This document shows, one piece after another, positions 50,534 through 56,447 of a DNA stretch of 56,447 nt (positions within the stretch are counted from its first letter, which is position 1; each line of letters opens with the position of its first letter). Origin of the DNA: Desulfurococcaceae archaeon UBA285. GTDB lineage: Archaea; Thermoproteota; Thermoprotei_A; Sulfolobales; Desulfurococcaceae. The DNA lies in NCBI GenBank assembly GCA_002495025.1, contig DADP01000019.1, forward strand, positions 35,236 to 91,682. The letters are read 5' to 3'. Below the pieces are notes generated by a model. That model worked only from the letters and a program-made list of their open reading frames with translations. It was not told where the DNA came from and searched no databases. The translations under genes and the position numbers were made by a program.

Positions 50534-51112
50534 ATGATACGTGTTTTACTAATAGGCGACACCCACATACCTGACCGGGCAGAAGCAATACCAAGACCTC
50601 TACTAGAATACATTGAGAATTTAAAACCATGGGATATAGTTGGATTTACAGGTGATTTAACCAGCGAGGAGATATTAGAGTGGACTAGGTCTCTCGGTAG
50701 ACAAGTATATGTTGTTAGAGGCAACATGGATTATCTACCACTACCTAAACACAGTATATTCAATATAGGAGACATTGTATTTGGAATTACACATGGCGAT
50801 GGAGTCTATCCACGAGGAGATATTGTTAAGCTATCTCGACAAGCCCAGGAACTAGGAGTACAGGTATTCATGACGGGGCATACACACAGAGACTTTGTTA
50901 AAATAGGAACAGGTGGAAAAACACTATTATTAAACCCAGGCTCTCTAACCGGTGTATGGGGTGGGGGCGGTGGTTCCTACACTCCATCTCTCATAGAACT
51001 AGAAGTTGAAGAATACAAAATACTAGTAAAAACAATAAGACTAGAGAGAGGAGAATTAAAAACTACTATAAACCATGCAGAGCTACACGAGTATACATGG
51101 ATTTTAAAATAG
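50534..51112 (+). CDS. Metallophosphoesterase, MJ0936/YfcE type
   Basis: This calcineurin-like phosphodiesterase (192 aa) has VLLIGDTHIPDRAEAIP (DxH), DIVGFTGDLTSEE (GD), VVRGNMDYLPLP (GN[H/M]D), FGITHGDGVY and FMTGHTHRDFVK (GHTH), with NPGSLTG completing the metal site. It resembles the archaeal MJ0936 nucleotide phosphodiesterases. No ribosome site is visible: the ATG follows six bases after box D of a guide RNA, so translation may start within a transcript that also contains the sRNA, or from an internal leaderless start. It converges with the ABC ATPase. Confidence 0.9.
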   Translation: MIRVLLIGDTHIPDRAEAIPRPLLEYIENLKPWDIVGFTGDLTSEEILEWTRSLGRQVYVVRGNMDYLPLPKHSIFNIGDIVFGITHGDGVYPRGDIVKLSRQAQELGVQVFMTGHTHRDFVKIGTGGKTLLLNPGSLTGVWGGGGGSYTPSLIELEVEEYKILVKTIRLERGELKTTINHAELHEYTWILK

Positions 51113-51114
51113 AT

Positions 51115-52197
51115 TTATTCTTCGAGAGGTAATACTACAGTATTCCTCCATGGAATTGTTATTTCGAGTGTAGACCCTATAGTTACATCTAGATAGCTTG
51201 GAATATAGACTAGTAGTTTTATACCACCTATTTTAACACGGGCTTCAATTTTCTCGCCAGTAAACATTGCGAATTCTAATTCTCCCTTGAGAACAGCATC
51301 TCCCTCCTGTGCATTTTCTCTTCCGAGTTTTACTATTTCGGGTCTAATTACTACTGCTACTTTCTCTGGTAGTTTTTCGAGTGGTGTAACGCCTTTTAAT
51401 ACTATATTAGCATCTTCGAGTTCTACTACTACTTCTTTTCCACGTTGTTCTACTAGTCTACCTGGATATATACTGCTCCGTCCTAGAAAGTCGGCTACAA
51501 AGAGGGATTTGGGGTATAAGTATAGTTCTCTCGGGGTGCCTATCTGTACTACTCTGCCTTTATTCATAACAGCTATTCTATCAGACATGCTCATAGCTTC
51601 CAATTGATCGTGTGTTACATAAATAGTTGTTATACCAAGAGCTTTTTGAATGCGCTTCAATTCTTCTCTCATTTCAATTCTAAGTTTAGCGTCTAGATTG
51701 CTCAAAGGCTCGTCTAGTAGTAGTACTCTTGGTTGTACGACGAGAGCTCTCGCGAGAGCTACTCTCTGTTGTTGTCCGCCACTTAATTGTAGTGGATATC
51801 TGTTTTCAAATCCACTTAGTTTGACTAGTTCGAGAGCCCATTGAACCCTCTTTTTAATCTCTTCATCTGTTAATCCAAGTTCTTTCTTTCTTATTTTCAA
51901 TCCATAAGCTACGTTTTCAAAAACTGTCATGTGTGGCCATAATGCATAGTTTTGAAATACCATTGCTGTATTTCTCTTATATGGTTTTAGAAATGTAACG
52001 TCTTCATCGTCAAAGTATACGTGTCCTTTATCGGGTATTTCAAAACCAGCAATTATTCTAAGAGTTGTTGTTTTACCACAACCGCTAGGTCCAAGTAGCG
52101 TAAAGAATTCTCCTTTATTTATCTCTAAGTTTACATCGTCTACGGCTACTACGTTTCCATAGTATTTAGATATACCCTCTAGTTTTATCCTAGTCAC
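51115..52197 (-). CDS. ABC importer ATP-binding protein (FbpC/MalK type)
   Basis: This importer ATPase (360 aa) has Walker A GPSGCGKTT, Q-loop VFQNYALWPHMTVFEN, signature LSGGQQQRVALARAL, Walker B VLLLDEPLSNLDAKL and switch VTHDQLEAM. A C-terminal TOBE/OB regulatory domain runs from about 240 to the end. It energises the fused permease at 52210 and is 12 bp from it. The overall type is shared by iron(III), sugar and polyamine importers. It is the last gene of the three-gene minus-strand operon. Confidence 0.93.
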   Translation of the reverse strand: MTRIKLEGISKYYGNVVAVDDVNLEINKGEFFTLLGPSGCGKTTTLRIIAGFEIPDKGHVYFDDEDVTFLKPYKRNTAMVFQNYALWPHMTVFENVAYGLKIRKKELGLTDEEIKKRVQWALELVKLSGFENRYPLQLSGGQQQRVALARALVVQPRVLLLDEPLSNLDAKLRIEMREELKRIQKALGITTIYVTHDQLEAMSMSDRIAVMNKGRVVQIGTPRELYLYPKSLFVADFLGRSSIYPGRLVEQRGKEVVVELEDANIVLKGVTPLEKLPEKVAVVIRPEIVKLGRENAQEGDAVLKGELEFAMFTGEKIEARVKIGGIKLLVYIPSYLDVTIGSTLEITIPWRNTVVLPLEE

Positions 52198-52209
52198 CGG
52201 GTTTCACCT

Positions 52210-54453
52210 CTAAACACCTATAAATGCATATCTCTGTTTAAAGACAAATACGATAATTACCACTATTACTAGTTGAACAATGATTAACAGTGTACCCATG
52301 GCGGCTACAAGGTATGGTCCAATACCGGCTGCACCGGTAATAGCGTCTTTCATGTAGAATGTCAGAGGTGCTTGGTCTTGTCTAATACCACCAAAAGTCA
52401 CGCTTGTTGAAACCTCTGTTGCCATATAGATAAATCCTAGTAGTGCACCACTCAAGACATAGCCTATAATGAATGGAAGTATAACACCAAACACTACTTT
52501 GTAGCGTGATGCACCAAGGTTCATTGCTGATTCTTCGAGTGCTTCGTGGACTTGTTGGAACCCGGCAAATACAGATCTCACAACGTAGGGTAGTCTTCTC
52601 ACACTAAAAGCTATAATGAATACAATCCATGCCTCGAAAGCTGTGCTAACAGGGCTTATAATTGACGCTATACTACTTGGTAGTAGTTCTGATAATCCAA
52701 TAAAGAAGTAGAAGTATCCAAGAGCCATAACGAGTCCTGGAATTGCGAGTGGTGATGTTGCTAGAGCATCTAGTATCGCTGGAATTCTCTTAATCTTTAA
52801 TCTACTAACACTATATCCAACAGAAATAGCGAGGAAAACTGCAATAACTATTGATACGCCTGCGTATAGAATAGTGTTTACAATATATCTAGATATCAAT
52901 GGATCTACTAGCAAAGTCTCTATGTATTGAAGTGGATTAGAAGGTATAGTAAATACGAGGTTAAATCCGCTCTTATATGGGCTAAACACGCCGAGAGCCA
53001 TTAATATAACTAGTGTTTGTGGTAGCATGGCAAATACTACGAGGGGGAATACTCCTAGATAAATTGCTAATAGACCAAGCAGTCCAGGTCTTCTGGTTCT
53101 AGGCTTCCACCTTCCACCTCTACTAATCATAGCGTATGATCGCATACTTACATAGTTTCTAATAGCTAGGAAAGCTGTTAGAGATAGTATTAAGAGAACT
53201 ACTCCGAGAGCGGCTGTAGTTGGAGAGATCATTCCTCTGGGGTTTTGTAGATTACTATAGATCTCATAGCTTATCAATCTCTTCTCATTGAATACTATGG
53301 GTGCTCCAAGGTCTTCAAGACTAAATACAAAGACTAGTGTAGAGCCGGCAATAATACCTGGAAGTGCAAGTGGAAAGGTTACAGTTCTAAATAATCTAAA
53401 CCCTTTAGCTCCTAGGTTTTCAGCTTGTTCTTCTGTTGATGGATCAACATTGAGGAAGGCCGTATAGGCATTTAAATAGACTATGGGGAAGAAAGTAAAG
53501 ATCTGGGCTACAGCTACACCAATTAAACCTTCAACAGCAAGGTAGCACCCAGTTAACCAGTGAAAGACGTGGGAGATTGGACCGGCCTCGCTCCAAATCA
53601 ATTTAACGACATATGCATTAATAAATGGAGTGTTAAATAATGGTATAATACCCATTATCCTCAGCAGGGTATGCCCTGGAAAAGTATATCTAGCTAGTAC
53701 ATATGCAACAATAATACCAAGAAGAGTAGCTACTATTGTAACAATTGATGCAATAATTAAACTATTCAATACAGGACCATAACTCACGCCAACAGCTCTT
53801 ATGATACATGTACCATCGGGCAGTCTAACTACTTGAACGGGGTCTTTAACCAGTGGATTGAAATTAACGTATTTTTCAGTTCTCAAAACAGTCTTGAAAT
53901 TAGTTAGCCAATCACCACCAACCGGTGGTGTAAAAGCTTCTTTTAATACAAGCATTATGGGTGTCAACATAAATAGTATTAAATATCCAAACGCGAAAAT
54001 CATGAAAAACCACATAGTACCATCTAATTGGTAGAATGTCGCACGTAGACGCCTCCATAGAGGAAGAGCATGTTTTGCTTCTCTTTGAAAACGAATTCTA
54101 GCTTTTCTACTCTCAATTATTGAGCCGAAAACGTAGACTCCTAGATAAGGAGTTATAAATACTGAGATTGCAAAAAGTAAACCTGTTGCACCTGTTAAGA
54201 GTATTATTAGATCATATAGAAAGACAGCCACGACGAGAAATGTAAGTGAGAAACTATACTTTATTCTATAGTAGTCAAAACCCCACTTCAACAAGAAATA
54301 ACCCGTTAGAAACGAGATAAATAGAATGAAATATGCAAGTATTAATGCTTCAGACTCAGCTAGAAACGTAAATCCAATTAGTGAAATAACTGCGAGTATA
54401 GTACTAATTAATATCATTTTCAACATATTGGCTGTAAAACCGGTTTTCTCCAT
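52210..54453 (-). CDS. ABC importer permease, two fused permease domains (FbpB/ThiP-like)
   Basis: The protein (747 aa) has four or so extra N-terminal helices (1-200) followed by two binding-protein-dependent permease domains. The coupling EAA loops read EEQAENLGAKGFRLFRTVTF and ALEESAMNLGASRYKVVFGV, so both halves of the channel are in one chain, as in FbpB and ThiP. It lies between the binding protein and the ATPase. The extra N-terminal membrane block is longer than in classical FbpB. Confidence 0.92.
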   Translation of the reverse strand: MEKTGFTANMLKMILISTILAVISLIGFTFLAESEALILAYFILFISFLTGYFLLKWGFDYYRIKYSFSLTFLVVAVFLYDLIILLTGATGLLFAISVFITPYLGVYVFGSIIESRKARIRFQREAKHALPLWRRLRATFYQLDGTMWFFMIFAFGYLILFMLTPIMLVLKEAFTPPVGGDWLTNFKTVLRTEKYVNFNPLVKDPVQVVRLPDGTCIIRAVGVSYGPVLNSLIIASIVTIVATLLGIIVAYVLARYTFPGHTLLRIMGIIPLFNTPFINAYVVKLIWSEAGPISHVFHWLTGCYLAVEGLIGVAVAQIFTFFPIVYLNAYTAFLNVDPSTEEQAENLGAKGFRLFRTVTFPLALPGIIAGSTLVFVFSLEDLGAPIVFNEKRLISYEIYSNLQNPRGMISPTTAALGVVLLILSLTAFLAIRNYVSMRSYAMISRGGRWKPRTRRPGLLGLLAIYLGVFPLVVFAMLPQTLVILMALGVFSPYKSGFNLVFTIPSNPLQYIETLLVDPLISRYIVNTILYAGVSIVIAVFLAISVGYSVSRLKIKRIPAILDALATSPLAIPGLVMALGYFYFFIGLSELLPSSIASIISPVSTAFEAWIVFIIAFSVRRLPYVVRSVFAGFQQVHEALEESAMNLGASRYKVVFGVILPFIIGYVLSGALLGFIYMATEVSTSVTFGGIRQDQAPLTFYMKDAITGAAGIGPYLVAAMGTLLIIVQLVIVVIIVFVFKQRYAFIGV

Positions 54454-54536
54454 GAAACTACCCCTTATACGTATTCTTCCTTGTCACGGCTAAAGTAAAG
54501 GTAATAGGAAAGGAGGTATAAAAATATTTAGATTAT

Positions 54537-56156
54537 TTATTTCCTCCTTGTAAAAACAAATAATACTCCAATTACAATAACCACTAATACTACCAATCCT
54601 ATGAGTAGTGGTGAAAATCCACTAGGTGCCTCAGTGGTTTGAGTAGTGGTTTCTTGTGGTGTTGACGTAGTTGCAGTAAGCATTTGTTGTAGTAATTGTC
54701 GTACGTATTGATAGCGTTCTCTTGCACCATTTATCCACGAGTTCTTTAAGGGGTCTGCTATTGATTTATTCGACATGTATTTTCCAATAGTCACAGCGTA
54801 TTCGAGAGTGAATGAAACCCGGTTTCCTGTTAGTGGATCAGTGAAGGTTAATGGTTTAGCTAGCTCTCTAGTTAAATATTCAAATTGTTCACGGGTAATC
54901 TTTCCATCAAGGTAGGCTTTTGCTATTTCAGCCCAAGTGTATTGTAAATCATCATGGACGTCTACGAGTGTTGCTTTAAAGTAGTTGATTACAGCGTCAA
55001 TCCATAGAGCAGACAATGTCTCATTAAACAATATACCACGTGTTTCAAGGATTTTATTAAATGCTTGTTTCAAATCTGGCCTTTTTTGTCCTTCTGGTGT
55101 ATTAAATGTATATGGGTTTATTGGAATTCTATTGATTTCTTTGTCTAGCCATATTTGTTGTCCTCCAAACTCGCTTAAAACCCATGCTACAAATGCAGCC
55201 GCATGAACTGGGTGCTTTGTAGTTGTTAGAATAGCTATTGGGTCTGCATTGACTATTGTCTCTCCTTCGGGAGCAATGTATTCACAGTTGGGGTTGACGT
55301 TCATTGCCATATATCCATAGAAGTCTATTGTAGTTGCAATAGCTACATCTCCACGTATTGCAGCATCACGTGCATCACCACTACCAGAGTATATTATTGC
55401 ATTAGCGGCTAGAAGTGTAAGTATTCTCCAACCCTCTTCCCAGCCCTTTGCTTGTAGAATTATTTCGAATATTCTGGCATTTGAAGTACTCATAGTTGGA
55501 TCAGCTGTTGCTATGAGTGGAGTTCCAGGTAGGTATCTAGCGTATTCAGGGCTTGACAAATCCTCCCATTTCACTGGTTTTGGAACTCCATATCTGTTTA
55601 ATACGTCGTGGTTAACCGTGAATCCAAAACTACTTATACTCGCTCCAATCCACCTGATATTGCCCTCGGAGTCTTTCTTGTATGTTTCACTACCAGCTAT
55701 CTGTTCGGGTATTTTACTTAGCTCGTACATTATTGCGTAGTGTTCTGGATTCCTGGCTGGGTTAATGGGCATTAAATAGCCGAGATCGTCGATGTAGTTA
55801 AATAGTGTTGGACCACCACCCCACGCTACATCTATTGAAGTTCCTCTTTGTTTTGCTTTTTCGAGGTAGTCGGGCCATGACTCTGCTGCTACATATAGAA
55901 ATCTAATGTTAGTTATGCCCAGCTTTTTGGCTACTTCGCTCTGGAGAAACATTGTTCTAGTCAAGCTCTGAATTGATGCTTCATGCCTCGTTAATATGAC
56001 TAACTCGACATTTCTCTCACTAGTAAGACTGGCAAGATAATCCAGCCACGGATACTTCTCACTACTTGGTGTGCTCCAGGGGTATTCAGCGAGCACTATA
56101 GTGTTGGATATAATTAAGAAGGCTAGTATTAATAATACAATGATTTTTCTCGCCAT
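54537..56156 (-). CDS. ABC transporter extracellular solute-binding protein, membrane-anchored
   Basis: The protein (539 aa) has a signal peptide (MARKIIVLLILAFLIISN, to about 23), a periplasmic-binding-protein fold of the Fe3+/thiamine/putrescine class (VAWGGGPTLFNYIDDLG; SSFGFTVNHDVLNRYGVPKP), a short Thr/Gln-rich stalk near 490-510, and a C-terminal transmembrane helix ending FTRRK. Such an anchor replaces the bacterial lipid anchor in crenarchaea. It captures the solute for the permease encoded next; iron or a small organic ligand are the likeliest. It starts with ATG behind GGGTG. Confidence 0.9.
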   Translation of the reverse strand: MARKIIVLLILAFLIISNTIVLAEYPWSTPSSEKYPWLDYLASLTSERNVELVILTRHEASIQSLTRTMFLQSEVAKKLGITNIRFLYVAAESWPDYLEKAKQRGTSIDVAWGGGPTLFNYIDDLGYLMPINPARNPEHYAIMYELSKIPEQIAGSETYKKDSEGNIRWIGASISSFGFTVNHDVLNRYGVPKPVKWEDLSSPEYARYLPGTPLIATADPTMSTSNARIFEIILQAKGWEEGWRILTLLAANAIIYSGSGDARDAAIRGDVAIATTIDFYGYMAMNVNPNCEYIAPEGETIVNADPIAILTTTKHPVHAAAFVAWVLSEFGGQQIWLDKEINRIPINPYTFNTPEGQKRPDLKQAFNKILETRGILFNETLSALWIDAVINYFKATLVDVHDDLQYTWAEIAKAYLDGKITREQFEYLTRELAKPLTFTDPLTGNRVSFTLEYAVTIGKYMSNKSIADPLKNSWINGARERYQYVRQLLQQMLTATTSTPQETTTQTTEAPSGFSPLLIGLVVLVVIVIGVLFVFTRRK

Positions 56157-56254
56157 GTTTTCAACACCCGTAGAGAGAAATATACAAAATGCATTAATAA
56201 TTTTTAGAAATAGAAGAGAAAGACGATGAAAAAAATATTGAAAGATGAGAAAAA

Positions 56255-56447
56255 CTATTTCTTCTTTATAATATAGCCTATAATGAATCCAATTATAATT
56301 GCTATTACGCCGACAATACCAGTTGTTGTCATATCTGGCTGTGTCACTGTTTCAGTCTTGGTTTCTGTGGTTGTCTCTACTACTGTCTGTACTTGTGTAA
56401 TGGTTTTCTCAACGGTTTGAGTCTTTGTTACAGTTACTTCAACTGTA
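56255..56447 (-). CDS. C-terminal end of a Thr-rich membrane-anchored surface protein (partial)
   Basis: A minus-strand frame enters from the right edge and stops at 56255-56257. The visible 63 residues are a Thr/Val/Glu-rich stalk (TQVQTVVETTTETKTETVTQ) followed by a transmembrane helix (TGIVGVIAIIIGFIIGYII) and KKK. This is the usual C-terminus of crenarchaeal extracellular binding or S-layer-associated proteins. The main domain is outside the window, so no function is given. It precedes the binding-protein gene on the same strand by about 100 bp. Confidence 0.75.
   Translation of the reverse strand, partial: TVEVTVTKTQTVEKTITQVQTVVETTTETKTETVTQPDMTTTGIVGVIAIIIGFIIGYIIKKK

Noticed and set aside
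1..56447. CRISPR arrays, insertion sequences, integrases, tRNA or rRNA genes
   Set aside because: I looked for spaced direct repeats, transposase-like frames and cloverleaf folds in every gap and saw none.

Overview
The window looks like a chromosome segment from a hyperthermophilic crenarchaeon, probably Desulfurococcales or a close relative; I cannot name the species. The signs are AT-rich, tightly packed genes with GTG and TTG starts behind GGGGT/GGTG/GAGGTG ribosome sites, the archaeal CoA route (pantoate kinase and phosphopantothenate synthetase), short helicase-less XPF, ApgM, archaeal AsnRS, Taw1, single-polypeptide GuaA with a short PurA, GH57 enzymes, and C/D box guide RNAs. I see no CRISPR array, insertion sequence, integrase, tRNA or rRNA gene.

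Layout. 1-4500: end of an unknown gene, an MFS transporter, an XPF - GlcNAc-1-P transferase pair, and an anchored transglutaminase-like surface protein. 4579-9236: tRNA and DNA maintenance (Trm5, endonuclease III, AsnRS), a degenerate phosphoribosyltransferase with a winged helix, and a RimI-type acetyltransferase. 9279-14751: CoaBC, a P-loop protein, a 44-residue protein missed by length filters, phosphopantothenate synthetase, pantoate kinase and ApgM. 14844-21622: an ABC ATPase, a purine block (GuaA, PurA, an FAD protein, a PRTase) and an ABC-2 permease. 21625-24938: PanB, PanE, an HTH-ThiN regulator and an unknown protein. With CoaBC, PoK and PPS, this puts five consecutive CoA pathway steps, ketoisovalerate to 4'-phosphopantetheine, in one window.

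24994-33493: a second ABC-2 exporter followed by maltokinase, GH57 amylase-like protein, GH57 4-alpha-glucanotransferase and glycogen synthase, an alpha-glucan storage operon. 33495-35676: Kbl and Tdh (threonine to glycine). 36155-43460: RNA modification (a C/D sRNA, Trm14, Taw1) interleaved with an HD protein and a thiolase - carboxyltransferase - biotin carrier group. 43457-51112: small regulators, a protein disulfide oxidoreductase, a SpeA-type arginine decarboxylase, a PhoU-like protein, an atypical kinase and a phosphodiesterase. 51115-56447: an Fe/sugar-type ABC importer and the start of another Thr-rich anchored protein.

The least expected content is in the gaps. At least three well-formed C/D box guide RNAs are present, each with a TATA-like box about 26-32 nt before box C. 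Two lie directly against the start codon of a same-strand protein gene, one with box D overlapping the ribosome binding site. Other gaps hold a 49.57 kb structured element, tandem or inverted repeats around TATA boxes, and a hairpin that would hide the Trm14 ribosome site.
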